From NCBI GenBank assembly GCA_963755985.1, contig CAVWLO010000002.1:186001-250000 (forward strand): a stretch of DNA of 64,000 nucleotides. The letters are read 5' to 3'. The translations under genes were made by a program, and so were the position numbers. Position 1 is the first letter of the stretch, and the number at the start of each line of letters is the position of its first letter. The notes below the pieces were generated by a model. The model saw only the letters and a program-made list of their open reading frames with translations, was not told the DNA's origin and made no database searches. Source of the DNA: DASXMT01 sp963755985. GTDB taxonomy: Bacteria > Actinomycetota > Acidimicrobiia > Acidimicrobiales > RAAP-2. Shown piece after piece: positions 23,677 through 32,387 of the stretch.

Positions 23677-24125
23677 GGCGTTTCTCCTGACGTTCGGTGA
23701 TTCAGACGGCCGACGGCAGGTCGGCCAGGGCGGGCGTGATCAAATTCATGGGGGATGCGTGCGCCCTCGAGCAGGACACCCCCAGATCGGCGCACCGCCT
23801 CGGCGAACGGCGCGGCCCAGACGTCCTCCCAGATGAGCAGGGCGGCCGACGAGTTGGGCTCGAGGCTCTGGGCCGCGAACTCGATGTCGTCGGGGCTGAT
23901 CAGTCCACCGACATTGCCGTCCAGAGTTGAGAAGCCCACGGCGCTGTCGAGCTCATCGATCTCGAAGGTCGCCACCGAGCCGTCCGTATCCTTCCCGATG
24001 AAGATCAGGTCGAGGATGCGTATCGTCCCCGACTCGACCAGGGCGATCAGCTCCGGCGCGATCTGGCCGTTGAACTTGTTGCCGGGGAACCCCACGATGA
24101 TGTATTCGACCGGTCCTGTGGTCAT
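23673..24125 (-). CDS. DUF6325/DUF1269-like stress protein
   Basis: A 150-residue soluble protein. The N-terminal GPVEYIIVGFPGNKFNGQI and RILDLIFIGKDTDGSV segments match small actinobacterial proteins annotated DUF6325 or DUF1269, which have a ferredoxin-like alpha/beta part and often sit beside SHOCT proteins. Biochemical role unknown. The acidic, hydrophobic middle part (SAALLIWEDVWAAPFAEAVR) is typical. Start ATG 24125. The promoter is well formed: palindrome site 7 and CATACT (24171-24176) 20 bp from it. Confidence 0.7.
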   Translation of the reverse strand: MTTGPVEYIIVGFPGNKFNGQIAPELIALVESGTIRILDLIFIGKDTDGSVATFEIDELDSAVGFSTLDGNVGGLISPDDIEFAAQSLEPNSSAALLIWEDVWAAPFAEAVRRSGGVLLEGARIPHEFDHARPGRPAVGRLNHRTSGETP

Positions 24126-24196
24126 CTGTTCACGTCCTTACCTTGTAGATCGACCTTGTCGCTCGATCAGAGTATGAGTTGCTGTCCGTCTCGTCC

Positions 24197-24213
24197 TCAC
24201 CCATATCGGGTGA
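24197..24213. promoter_or_regulatory. Palindrome site 7 (TCACCC-N5-GGGTGA)
   Basis: Perfect arms, TCACCC ATATC GGGTGA. On the minus strand CATACT (24171-24176) follows 20 bp away, leading into the DUF6325-SHOCT genes and perhaps on through the membrane protein and ClC-DedA genes. Confidence 0.7.
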
Positions 24214-24252
24214 TCGCGCTTCTGGGAGGCGACGCTGCCCCCGACCACGCCC

Positions 24253-25083
24253 CTACCGTTCCATCGGGAGAGCGTCGCCTTCGGCAGCCTCTCGTTCCTT
24301 TTTGCCCGGGAGACCCCGGACCAGGCCGATGAGCATGACGGCGATCGCCGCTCCGACGACTGGCCCGACGATATAGATCCACCAGCCGTTGAAATTGAGG
24401 CTGACGATGTCGGGACCCAGGGTGCGGGCCGGGTTCATCGAGGCTCCGCTGATGGGGCTGGCGAACAGGCCCAGGAGGGCGACGGTCGCCCCCACGGCCA
24501 GTGCCGCGTTATGGCCGATGCTCCGGTATCCGGTGGCGGTGTTGAGGATGACCGAGACCAGGATGGCGGTGAGCACGATCTCCATCACCAGCGATCGCCA
24601 GTCACCCCCCGGTTTGGCAATCGGGTAGTTGCCGCCCGCCGACACGTGGCTGTACATGGCCTGCAGGAAGAGTGCAGCCGAAACCGCTCCGGCCAACTGG
24701 ACGATCAGATAGGGCAGCACCCAGGCCACCTTGAACACCCCGCGGCCGGCAAAGGCCAGGGTCACGGCCGGATTGATATGCAGGCCCGAGAGCGGCCCGA
24801 AGGCATAGATCATGGCCATCACCACGGCCCCCGGCGCGATCACAGCCGCCGTGCGGCTGATCGGGCCGCCCCCGGCGTAGTGGTTGATGACGCCGGCCCC
24901 GGCGGCCACGGTGACCAGGATGAAGGTGCCCACATATTCGATGATCAGCCGTATCCACAGTGGCCGGTGCCTGAGTGTGTCCTCCTCGAACCGGATCAGA
25001 TAGCGGCTGCCGATGAGCTCTTCGGTTGTCGGCCGGTCCGGTTTGCCGTCGGCGGCGGGGGCGGCCGTTGAACTCTCAGTCAT
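24253..25083 (-). CDS. Aquaporin / MIP family channel
   Basis: A 276-residue six-helix channel for water or small neutral solutes. Both signature half-helices are present: LHINPAVT (about residue 105) and ASMNPARTLGPD (about 222). The N-terminus carries a polar extension of about 40 residues before the first helix. It lies 51 bp downstream of the DUF2252 gene and probably shares its promoter (palindrome site 8). Whether it passes water or glycerol cannot be told without modelling. Confidence 0.9.
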   Translation of the reverse strand: MTESSTAAPAADGKPDRPTTEELIGSRYLIRFEEDTLRHRPLWIRLIIEYVGTFILVTVAAGAGVINHYAGGGPISRTAAVIAPGAVVMAMIYAFGPLSGLHINPAVTLAFAGRGVFKVAWVLPYLIVQLAGAVSAALFLQAMYSHVSAGGNYPIAKPGGDWRSLVMEIVLTAILVSVILNTATGYRSIGHNAALAVGATVALLGLFASPISGASMNPARTLGPDIVSLNFNGWWIYIVGPVVGAAIAVMLIGLVRGLPGKKEREAAEGDALPMER

Positions 25084-25134
25084 GTCAGCCTCTCGGGGGC
25101 CACGGGATGGCCCGCACCCACGGCCCCTGGGCGG

Positions 25135-26613
25135 TCACAGCCCGCTCTCGGCGACGATGCGCCCATCGGCGATGGCCGCTTCCATGGCCTGGTAGTCCTT
25201 CTCGTTCTGATCGGCATAGGTCTCGGCAAACGAACCGATGGCGTGGTCGAAGGCCTTGCTCGAGCCCAGATAGGCGGCAATGGCGATGCGATCGCCCGAT
25301 CGGGCGTGGGCCCGGGCCAGCGTCCACCCGCACAGCCGGCCATAGGCGGCCATCGCTTCGGGGATCATGTTGTCCACGTCGGCCGAGCCCTTCCAATCGC
25401 GGAGCTGGCGGATGTAGAAGTCGCGGCGCACGCCGTCGAGGCCGTCGACCGTGTCCCAGCCCAGGAAGATATCGCTCGACGCCTGCATCAGGTGCTGGCC
25501 GGCGACCACCCGTTCGCCCTGGTTGGCGTAGTGGCTCTTGCCCACGAACTGGGCCAGAACCGACTCCTGGGCTTCCTTGGCCTGGAGGAGCAGCGGGTCC
25601 TTCCCGTCGCTGCCCAGCATGAGGATGACCCAGGCCCTGGTGCCGACGCTCCCGACCCCGACCACCTTCCGGGCGATGGCCGCAAACCGGAATTGCTTCA
25701 GGAGGTGCCGACGGTCGCTCTGCAGGGATTTTCCATAGCTGCGGAGCAGGTTGTGGAACCCGTCGGTCAGGCCGGCGGCCTCCGACTCGGAAACCAGCTC
25801 AGCGATGGGGACGATCAACGGGGGATGGCTGACGAACCGGGTCTCGCCGTTGACCACTTCGGTGAGCTTGCCCAGGGCCTGCAGGCTGTCCCGAGTCCTG
25901 GCCTTGGCCAGTTGCTTGTCGGCAGAGGCCTTGAGCTTGGACGTGGTCTTCTTTTCGGCCTTGCCGGCACCCGCCGGCAACAGCTTGGAGAGCTCCTTCA
26001 AAGCCGTGTCGGCGTCGAGCCGGGCGTACCAGACGTCGAGGTCGCGCATGGTGGCCAACTTGGCCATCTCGGTCCGGTAGGCGGATGCGGTGTCCAAGAC
26101 GACGCTGGCCCGCTCCTTGTCGGAGAAGCCCCGTTCCCGACCGGCGATGGCCAGGCTGGCCGCCAATCGTTTCACGTCCCATTCCCAGGGACCGGGCAGT
26201 GTCTCGTCGAAGTCGTTCACGTCGAAGACCAGGGACCGTTCGGCCGAGGCAAACACGCCGAAGTTGCTCAGATGGGCATCGCCGCAGGCCTGTACGGTCA
26301 GCCCCGACCGGGGCGTCGTGGCCAGGTCGGACGCCATGATCAGCGCCGCGCCCCGGAAGAAGGTGAAAGGAGAGACGGCCATGCGCCCGTAGCGGATGGG
26401 TACCAGCTCGGGGACACGGGAGGCCGCCTGGCTCTCGAGCAGGGCCACCGGGTCCGGCCGGTCCTGAAGAGGCTCCCAGGCCCCCTGGTCGGCCCGGGGC
26501 GCGGCCGTCCGCGCCGCCTTGCCCAGGGCGACCCGGCGTTCCTGTGAGATCTGCTCCTGGGTCGATTGATCGTTCGCCGAACATGCGGCTCCAGCTACCT
26601 GCGTGTTGGTCAT
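25135..26613 (-). CDS. DUF2252 protein (kinase-like fold)
   Basis: A 492-residue DUF2252 protein, a widespread family of unknown biochemical role that carries aminoglycoside-phosphotransferase-like motifs. Visible elements are PIRYGRMAVSPFTFFRGAA (family signature), CGDAHLSNFGVF (resembles the kinase catalytic loop) and VFDVNDFDETLPGPWEWD (resembles the metal-binding DFD). A Lys/Ala-rich segment (about 225-245) may be a flexible insert. ATG 26613 follows the hexamer GACGGT by only five bases, at the expected distance from palindrome site 8, so the mRNA may be leaderless. First gene of the pair with the aquaporin. Confidence 0.85.
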   Translation of the reverse strand: MTNTQVAGAACSANDQSTQEQISQERRVALGKAARTAAPRADQGAWEPLQDRPDPVALLESQAASRVPELVPIRYGRMAVSPFTFFRGAALIMASDLATTPRSGLTVQACGDAHLSNFGVFASAERSLVFDVNDFDETLPGPWEWDVKRLAASLAIAGRERGFSDKERASVVLDTASAYRTEMAKLATMRDLDVWYARLDADTALKELSKLLPAGAGKAEKKTTSKLKASADKQLAKARTRDSLQALGKLTEVVNGETRFVSHPPLIVPIAELVSESEAAGLTDGFHNLLRSYGKSLQSDRRHLLKQFRFAAIARKVVGVGSVGTRAWVILMLGSDGKDPLLLQAKEAQESVLAQFVGKSHYANQGERVVAGQHLMQASSDIFLGWDTVDGLDGVRRDFYIRQLRDWKGSADVDNMIPEAMAAYGRLCGWTLARAHARSGDRIAIAAYLGSSKAFDHAIGSFAETYADQNEKDYQAMEAAIADGRIVAESGL

Positions 26614-26646
26614 GGTCCACCGTCGCGCCGTGATGAGGACGATTCA

Positions 26647-26663
26647 TCACCCTTATCGGGCGA
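26647..26663. promoter_or_regulatory. Palindrome site 8 (TCACCC-N5-GGGCGA)
   Basis: TCACCC TTATC GGGCGA, the only copy with a changed right arm. GACGGT (26619-26624) lies 22 bp away on the minus strand and the DUF2252 ATG begins five bases after it. Confidence 0.6.
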
Positions 26664-27681
26664 TATCCCCCGTTGAGCGGCCTGATCGCCCCCCTGGCTC
26701 CCGATCGGCCCTCGCCGAAACGGCCTGTCCCGGTGCCAGGGGGTCGGCTGCGACCCGAAAGCCGACGTTGCCGGTGGAGGTCTCCGGATCGCTGCCGAAC
26801 CGGGCCGAGACCCGGTAGCGCCGGCAATAGGAGGCATGGCGCAGGTAGGAGCCACCCCGTTGGACCCGGGACGACCCGGCCGGGGGACCGGTCGGGCTCT
26901 CGACCGGCGATACTGCGTAGTAGTTGACATCGAGCCAGTCGCCACACCACTCCCACACGTTTCCAGTCGTGTTGTAGAGCCCATAGCCATTGGGCCGGAA
27001 GGCATCGACAGGAGCAGTCCCCACGAAGCCGTCCGCACCGCTGTTTCCTCCCGGGAAGTCGCCCTGGAACACGTTCATGCGGTGTTGCCCACCGGGTTCG
27101 AGCTCGTTCCCCCATGGAAACGGCTGCCCGTCGATCCCACCCCGGGCCGCGGTCTCCCACTCGGCCTCGCTGGGCATGCGAGTCCCGGACCAGGCGCAGT
27201 AGGCCTGGGCGTCGTTCCACGAGACGTGCACGACCGGGTGGTCCTGGCGATCAGCGATGTCGGAGTGAGCGCCTTCGGGATGCCGCCACTCCGCCCCCAT
27301 GACCTGGCGCCACCACGGTGCTCCCGCCACCCCGCGGGTGGGCGGGAACTCGTCGGGCAGCAGCCCGCCGAACACGAACGACCACCCGAAGCGTTCGGCG
27401 TCGGTCCGCCATCCGGTGTCGTCGACAAATTGGGCAAATCGCTGGTTGGACACGGCGAGCGCGTCGATGTGGAATGCCGGCAGGGCGACGTGGTGGACGG
27501 GCCCCTCGCCGTCACCGGCGTAGGCCCGGTCGGACTCATCACCGACGCGGTACCGGCCGGCGGGCACCGTGACGAGCGAGGTCGGATGACGGACGCCGGG
27601 CTCCACCACCTGGTGCGGACGTTCCGGCTCTGATGGTTGCCCCCGACTGGGTGCGCAGCACGAATCGGGCATGTCGCCCAC
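26653..27681 (-). CDS. Formylglycine-generating enzyme-like protein lacking one active-site Cys
   Basis: A 342-residue FGE/SUMF1-fold protein. FGE oxidises the Cys of C-x-P-x-R sulfatase motifs to formylglycine. Fold signatures include VPAGRYRVG, HPVVHVSWNDAQAYCAWSG, RMPSEAEWETAARGG, GNVWEWCGDW and RVQRGGSYL. In active FGEs the segment after GGS(Y/F) has two copper-binding cysteines (x-C-H-x-S-Y-C). Here it is LRHASYC: Arg281 replaces the first Cys while Cys286 remains; one base (TGC to CGC) explains this. It follows the sulfatase gene by 26 bp. It may be a non-canonical FGE, a regulator or a relic. The start is GTG 27681 or ATG 27672. Confidence 0.85.
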   Translation of the reverse strand: MGDMPDSCCAPSRGQPSEPERPHQVVEPGVRHPTSLVTVPAGRYRVGDESDRAYAGDGEGPVHHVALPAFHIDALAVSNQRFAQFVDDTGWRTDAERFGWSFVFGGLLPDEFPPTRGVAGAPWWRQVMGAEWRHPEGAHSDIADRQDHPVVHVSWNDAQAYCAWSGTRMPSEAEWETAARGGIDGQPFPWGNELEPGGQHRMNVFQGDFPGGNSGADGFVGTAPVDAFRPNGYGLYNTTGNVWEWCGDWLDVNYYAVSPVESPTGPPAGSSRVQRGGSYLRHASYCRRYRVSARFGSDPETSTGNVGFRVAADPLAPGQAVSARADREPGGRSGRSTGDIAR

Positions 27682-27707
27682 GGTAACCGCATGAAAGGGG
27701 GTTGGGA

Positions 27708-30062
27708 CTACTGGATCGCCGTGGCCACCCGCATACGATCCTCCGGTGAGATCAGATGATCGTGGTCGTCGTCGCCGATGTCCAGTTGGACCCAGTTCAC
27801 CGTCCCGGTGAACGCGCTGGTGGCACCGGTGTAGTCCTCGCTGACCGTCGTCCCGATGTCGCTCCCGACGTCGCAGGTCTCGTCGGCCGAGTAGATCATG
27901 GGCACGGTGGCGTTGATCCGGCCCTCACCGACCTTGTCGCCGTCGATGAAGAGGGTGGCGGTGCCCCCCTTGGCCAGGCCGCCGCCGTCGTAGGCGAACT
28001 CCATGCGCACCTGATGGGTGCCGGGCGCGACCGGGTCGGTCGCCTCGACGTAGAACCGCATCAGCCCAGCCAGGTTGTGGCAGTACTTCGGCTTGCCCTC
28101 GTGGAGGTAGAGGCTCCACCCGGCAAAGGCACCACCCTGCGACACCATCACCCCGTTCGCGCCCTCCTCCGGTACCACCACTTCGGCGGTGACCGTATGC
28201 GACTTGTTCTTCATGTTGAGCACGGAGTTCTCGCTCAACCGGATCATGCCGCCGTAGAGCATCTGTGTCTTGGACTTGACGAGCACGGGGCGCCCGGCGA
28301 TATCGGAGTTGAAGCGCTCGATGCGGCGGTCGTCAAGAGGGAGGACGTTGTACTTCACCGCTTCGATGAGCCAGAGACGCTGGAGCTCCTTCAGCTTCTC
28401 TGGGTGTTCGGCGGCAAGGTCGTGAGCCTGGGACCAGTCGGTCGTGGTGTCATAGAGCTCCCACGCGTCGTCGTCGAGGGCAGGTAGCTTGGCGCCGAAG
28501 TCCCACGGGACGCTGTGACGGGTGACCGCCGTCCATCCCTTGTGGTAAATACCCCGGTTGCAGGCGACCTCGAAGTACTGGGTCTCGCGGCCCTCGGGCG
28601 CGTCGGCCTGGTCGAAGGCATAGGCCATGGACACGCCGTGCAACGGCATCTGCTGGATCCCATTCACAAACGTCGGTTCGGGAAGTCCGGCCACGTCGAG
28701 GATCGTCGATGCCACGTCGATGATGTGATGGAATTGGGTGCGGACCTCGCCGTGGGCGTCGAACCCGCTCGGCCAGTGGACGATGGTGCCATTGCGGGTC
28801 CCCCCGAAGTGGGAGGCGACCTGCTTTGTCCACTGGTAGGGGGTGTCCATGGCATGGGCCCAGCCCACGGCGTAATGGTTGTAGGCCTCGGGGGTGCCGA
28901 ACCCGTCGATGTGGTCGACCATGAACTGGGTGGTCTCGAACTCGGCGGCCCCATTGAGCGAGATGATCTCGTTGAAGGTGCCGTTCGGAGTCCCTTCGGC
29001 ACTGGCCCCGTTGTCGCCGATCATGAGGAAGATCAGCGTGTCGTCGAGGACACCGAGGTCCTTCAAGGTGTCAAGGAGCCTGCCGATGTGATGATCGGTG
29101 TGCTCCAAAAAACCGGCGTAGATCTCCATTTGGCGAGCGAGCACGGGCTTGAGGTCGGCCGGGACGTCGTCCCATGCCGAGATCTCGGCCGGACGAGCTG
29201 ACAGCTCCGTCTCCGGGGGCACGACGCCGAGCTCCTTCTGTCGGGCCAGTGTCTCCTCTCGGAGGGCGTCCCATCCGGCATCGAACCGGCCCTTGTACTT
29301 ATCGCTCCACTCCTTTGGCACATGGTGGGGGGCGTGGGTGGCTCCCGGCGCGTAGTACATGAAGAATGGCTTGTCCGGCATCAACGCCTTTTGCTGCCTG
29401 ACCCATTCCGAAGCTCGATCGGTCATGTCCTCGGTGAAGTGGTAGCCCTCCTCCGGTGACTTGGACGGCTCCACCGGCGTGGTGCCGTCATAGATGGCCG
29501 GGTAATACTGGTTGGTTTCCGCTCCGACGAATCCATAGAAATGTTCGAATCCGCTTCCGGTCGGCCATTGGGTGAACGGACCCATCGGACTCGTCTCCCA
29601 CACCGGCACCTCGTGGCACTTTCCGAACTGAGCGGTGCTGTACCCGTTGAGCTGGAGGATCTTGGCCAGCGGCGCGGCCGTATCGGGCCGGATCGAGTTG
29701 TAGCCCGGAGCCGACGTGGCGATCTCGGTGATGCCGCCCATCCCCACCGAATGGTGGTTTCGCCCGGTCAGAAGGGCCTGGCGGGAGGGCGAGCAGAGGG
29801 CGGTGGTGTGGAACCGGTTGAAGCGCAAGCCCTGTGCCGCCAGACGCTCGGCATGGGGAGTGCTACACGGGCCCCCGAACGCGCTCGACGCTCCAAAACC
29901 GGCATCGTCGATCATCATGACCAGGACGTTCGGTGCCTTTTCGGGCGGACGCAGCTGCTCGATCGGAGCGAACTTCGTGTCGGGGTCCTTGGCGTCGTAG
30001 GTGATCAGTCCGACATAGTCTCGACGGGGGATCGGGAGGTGGTTCCGGGCAATGTCAGGCAT
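27708..30062 (-). CDS. Arylsulfatase-type sulfatase
   Basis: A 784-residue type I sulfatase that hydrolyses sulfate esters using a formylglycine made from Cys90 in CSPSRQALLTGR. LVMMIDDAGFG (about 47-57) gives the first metal-binding aspartates and FGKCHEVP the later conserved Lys. The C-terminal about 200 residues look like a beta-rich, LamG-like or jelly-roll domain. No signal peptide is visible, so it appears cytoplasmic. ATG 30062 has AGGAG six bases upstream; longer frames add only a low-quality extension. Palindrome site 9 with CATGCT (30182-30187) is the likely promoter. An FGE-like gene follows. Confidence 0.9.
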   Translation of the reverse strand: MPDIARNHLPIPRRDYVGLITYDAKDPDTKFAPIEQLRPPEKAPNVLVMMIDDAGFGASSAFGGPCSTPHAERLAAQGLRFNRFHTTALCSPSRQALLTGRNHHSVGMGGITEIATSAPGYNSIRPDTAAPLAKILQLNGYSTAQFGKCHEVPVWETSPMGPFTQWPTGSGFEHFYGFVGAETNQYYPAIYDGTTPVEPSKSPEEGYHFTEDMTDRASEWVRQQKALMPDKPFFMYYAPGATHAPHHVPKEWSDKYKGRFDAGWDALREETLARQKELGVVPPETELSARPAEISAWDDVPADLKPVLARQMEIYAGFLEHTDHHIGRLLDTLKDLGVLDDTLIFLMIGDNGASAEGTPNGTFNEIISLNGAAEFETTQFMVDHIDGFGTPEAYNHYAVGWAHAMDTPYQWTKQVASHFGGTRNGTIVHWPSGFDAHGEVRTQFHHIIDVASTILDVAGLPEPTFVNGIQQMPLHGVSMAYAFDQADAPEGRETQYFEVACNRGIYHKGWTAVTRHSVPWDFGAKLPALDDDAWELYDTTTDWSQAHDLAAEHPEKLKELQRLWLIEAVKYNVLPLDDRRIERFNSDIAGRPVLVKSKTQMLYGGMIRLSENSVLNMKNKSHTVTAEVVVPEEGANGVMVSQGGAFAGWSLYLHEGKPKYCHNLAGLMRFYVEATDPVAPGTHQVRMEFAYDGGGLAKGGTATLFIDGDKVGEGRINATVPMIYSADETCDVGSDIGTTVSEDYTGATSAFTGTVNWVQLDIGDDDHDHLISPEDRMRVATAIQ

Positions 30063-30209
30063 CTCTGCTCCTGGATTCGAGCCGTTCACACCGTGTCGGC
30101 TGGCGGCTTTGGGCTGGGATGGATGGTGAACGGGCGCACGACCGGGCCCCGACGATGGCTGCAGCAGTCGTGGTTCTTCCAAGCATGAAACGGACGGCGC
30201 CCGAAGTCG

Positions 30210-30226
30210 TCATCCCGAGAGGGTGA
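30210..30226. promoter_or_regulatory. Palindrome site 9 (TCATCC-N5-GGGTGA)
   Basis: TCATCC CGAGA GGGTGA. On the minus strand CATGCT (30182-30187) follows 22 bp away toward the sulfatase/FGE-like operon. The 344-bp divergent gap 30063-30406 holds this site and site 10 and no gene. Confidence 0.65.
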
Positions 30227-30254
30227 TAGCCCGGAATCTTCCAGTGGTCCGAAG

Positions 30255-30271
30255 TCACCCCTTGAGGGTGA
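30255..30271. promoter_or_regulatory. Palindrome site 10 (TCACCC-N5-GGGTGA)
   Basis: Perfect arms, TCACCC CTTGA GGGTGA, 45 bp from site 9. A weak -10-like TTCGAT (30294-30299) follows 22 bp downstream toward the plus-strand SHOCT membrane protein gene. Confidence 0.65.
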
Positions 30272-30406
30272 TGACCGATGCCCCCGGACGTGGTTCGATT
30301 CCTCTCGAGAGACTTCGCGCCCTGTTTCCGGTCGAGTCGGCACCACGACCGGGCACGTGGATGAAGGGGTTCCTCTCGACCGACCACGATTGAGGAGAAG
30401 GCTTCG

Positions 30407-30799
30407 ATGTTCGCATACACCTACCCGTTGCTCGACATCTTCTGGACCATGTTTGAGATCTTCCTCTTCATCGTCTATATCTGGATTCTCGTCGCTATCT
30501 TCTCGGACATCTTCCGTAGCGACGACATGGGTGGCGGAGCCAAGATGCTCTGGGTCCTCTTCGTCTTCATCATTCCGGTGATCGGCGTACTGGCCTACCT
30601 GCTTATTCGGGGCGGTTCCATGCACGAACGGGCGGCAAAGCAGGCGCAGCGCCAGCAGGAGGCATTCAACAGCTACGTCAGCGATGTGGCGGGGACGAGC
30701 CCGACCGACCAGTTGGCGAAGCTGGCCGACCTCAAGGAGAAGGGTGCCATCACCGATGCCGAGTTCGAGGCCCAGAAGGCCAAGGTCCTGGCCCAATAG
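30407..30799 (+). CDS. Membrane protein with PLDc_N-like and SHOCT domains
   Basis: A 130-residue protein with two membrane helices (about residues 8-33 and 48-68), resembling the phospholipase D N-terminal (PLDc_N) membrane module, then a helical linker and a C-terminal SHOCT domain (DQLAKLADLKEKGAITDAEF). This architecture is common in actinobacterial stress operons; its function is not established. ATG 30407 has GAGGAG upstream. The GAP-family gene follows 30 bp downstream. Its tail closely resembles the tail of the 23401-23676 protein. Confidence 0.8.
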   Translation: MFAYTYPLLDIFWTMFEIFLFIVYIWILVAIFSDIFRSDDMGGGAKMLWVLFVFIIPVIGVLAYLLIRGGSMHERAAKQAQRQQEAFNSYVSDVAGTSPTDQLAKLADLKEKGAITDAEFEAQKAKVLAQ

Positions 30800-30829
30800 G
30801 CTCACATCTGGGATTGGCAGGGCGGCGGT

Positions 30830-31486
30830 GTGATCCTCGACCTCGTCCTTATCGGCCTGGTCATCACGCTCGAGCCGCTCCCCCTCACCGCCTTCATTCT
30901 CGTCCTCCTGGCGAAGGGGGGCGTGCGGAAGGGGGCACTCTTCATATTCGGTTGGATCTTGTCGCTGGCGATCGTGATCGCAATCACGATCCTGATCACT
31001 GGCAACAAGCCTCCTCAACCGAACACGGCGCCGTCGCTAGCCGCCGTGGCTGTCAAAATCGCGATCGGTGTTGGGCTGCTCGTCATTGCCGAGCGACGGC
31101 GGCGCCGGTTGGGGGGCCCGAAAAAGCCGAAGAAGACGCCAAAATGGCAGACCGGTCTGGACAGCATGTCGCCATGGTTCGTGATCGGGCTGGCTCCCCT
31201 CCTGCAACCGTGGGGATTGGTTGCGGCCGGGGTGGCCACCATCGTCGACGCCAAGCTGACCTCTGCGGCCAGCTATCTCGCTGTGATCATCTTCTGCCTC
31301 ATCTCGACGTCGGCGTTTCTGACCATGGAGACCTATGCCAGCTTCCGCCCTGAGGCGGCCCAGGCGTTCCTCGGCCGCTTGCGCACGTGGATCAATGACC
31401 ACATGGACGTGGTCATCGTCATTGCCTCCTTAATTCTCGGGTTCTGGCTGATAGGAAAGAGCATCTACTCGATCGCCTCCTCATGA
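30830..31486 (+). CDS. GAP/LysE-type multipass membrane protein
   Basis: A 218-residue protein with six likely helices, resembling the GAP (Sap) superfamily of small-molecule or lipid exporters related to LysE. Features are LVITLEPLPLTAFILVLL near the N-terminus, a basic cytoplasmic loop (RRRRRLGGPKKPKKTPKW, about 85-103) and LAPLLQPWGLVAAGVA in the middle. GTG 30830 starts the protein directly in the first helix. It is probably co-transcribed with the upstream SHOCT membrane protein. No substrate can be assigned. Confidence 0.7.
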   Translation: MILDLVLIGLVITLEPLPLTAFILVLLAKGGVRKGALFIFGWILSLAIVIAITILITGNKPPQPNTAPSLAAVAVKIAIGVGLLVIAERRRRRLGGPKKPKKTPKWQTGLDSMSPWFVIGLAPLLQPWGLVAAGVATIVDAKLTSAASYLAVIIFCLISTSAFLTMETYASFRPEAAQAFLGRLRTWINDHMDVVIVIASLILGFWLIGKSIYSIASS

Positions 31487-31497
31487 ATTGCGGGAGT

Positions 31498-32090
31498 CGT
31501 CCTGCAGGCGCACCATCCACCTTCCTCGGTCCTTGTCTGGTGCCCGGTGTCCGGCCGCGTTGCCGAAGTTTGAGCCGATGGCGGAATTCCCTCAAGGCAG
31601 GCCGACTGCGCGGCGAGGACCTCCTCGCTGAGATAGTCGGCGATGAGCCGGTCGCTCCCGCTGAATTCAATGACGACGCTATCGGGATCGTCTTGAAACC
31701 GGAGTGCCATCGCGGCCAGCTGTAACCCCACCGCCCAGCCCTCGGTCCGAGTGACCAGCGCTCGCACGCTGTCGGTGCTCAGGGACCTGCCGGCAATGTG
31801 CTCGAGGAGCTGGGCCGATTCGAAGGCGTCCAGGGCCAGATCGGCCTGGCGGATCTCGGTCATGCCCGATCGCACCCGATGGCGGCTCCAGGCGATGGGA
31901 AGGTCCGTCCGGGTCAACAGCAGTATGTGGACATTTCGGGGCACCAAGTTCGACCAGGCGCCCCAGGTCGGACAGCAGGATGGCGTTCGAGAGGTGGTGC
32001 ACATCGTCGAGCACGATGACCACCTCGGGCAACTCGGCCATCTCGGCGGAGAGCTCTTCCAGCATTGGCGTACCCAACCCGCCGCCGTTT
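31498..32090 (-). pseudogene. Decayed copy of the LAL regulator
   Basis: Two minus-strand frames together match the middle of the intact regulator (about residues 98-290): GLGTPMLEELSAEMAELPEVVIVLDDVHH in the first frame, then, after a frameshift near 31950, WSRHRVRSGMTEIRQADLALD through SGSDRLIADYLSEEVLAAQS in the second. A TAA immediately precedes NGGGLGTPM. The N-terminal 97 residues with the P-loop, and everything after about residue 290 including the DNA-binding HTH, are absent. The flanking promoter still carries palindrome site 11 and a TATGCTGCC box as in the intact gene. It is clearly non-functional as an activator. Confidence 0.85.
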
Positions 32091-32145
32091 TACGGGCCCC
32101 GTTGCCGATTTGGCAGCATAGGGCTCGCCCGAATGCGGGAAAAAC

Positions 32146-32162
32146 TCATCCTCTGTGGGTGA
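32146..32162. promoter_or_regulatory. Palindrome site 11 (TCATCC-N5-GGGTGA)
   Basis: TCATCC TCTGT GGGTGA between the broken regulator and the second small-protein gene. On the minus strand TATGCT (32115-32120) follows 25 bp away, homologous to the TATGCTGCC box of the intact regulator promoter. No good hexamer is seen toward the plus strand. Confidence 0.65.
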
Positions 32163-32387
32163 CGACAACAGTCCGGTCGGACCCGCAAGCTGATGGATAA
32201 GCCCACGTGGGGGACAGAGCTCGCTGTCCAGGACGTGGGGGGACTGCGCGTGAGAGGCCGCGCCTCGCGGCTCGGCCTGAGGACTACTCCAGGAATCTGG
32301 CCTGAGGACCAACGAGCGCATCGGACCTACGGACTACGAGCTGGCGAACCTATAGGTGGGTGTGCCCTCGGACCCGAGAGGATCGTA

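Noticed and set aside
30289..30303. GGTTCGATTCC, resembling the T-loop of a tRNA
   Set aside because: The flanking bases do not form the 5-bp T stem, and no acceptor stem or anticodon arm can be drawn around it. It is leader DNA of the SHOCT membrane protein gene.
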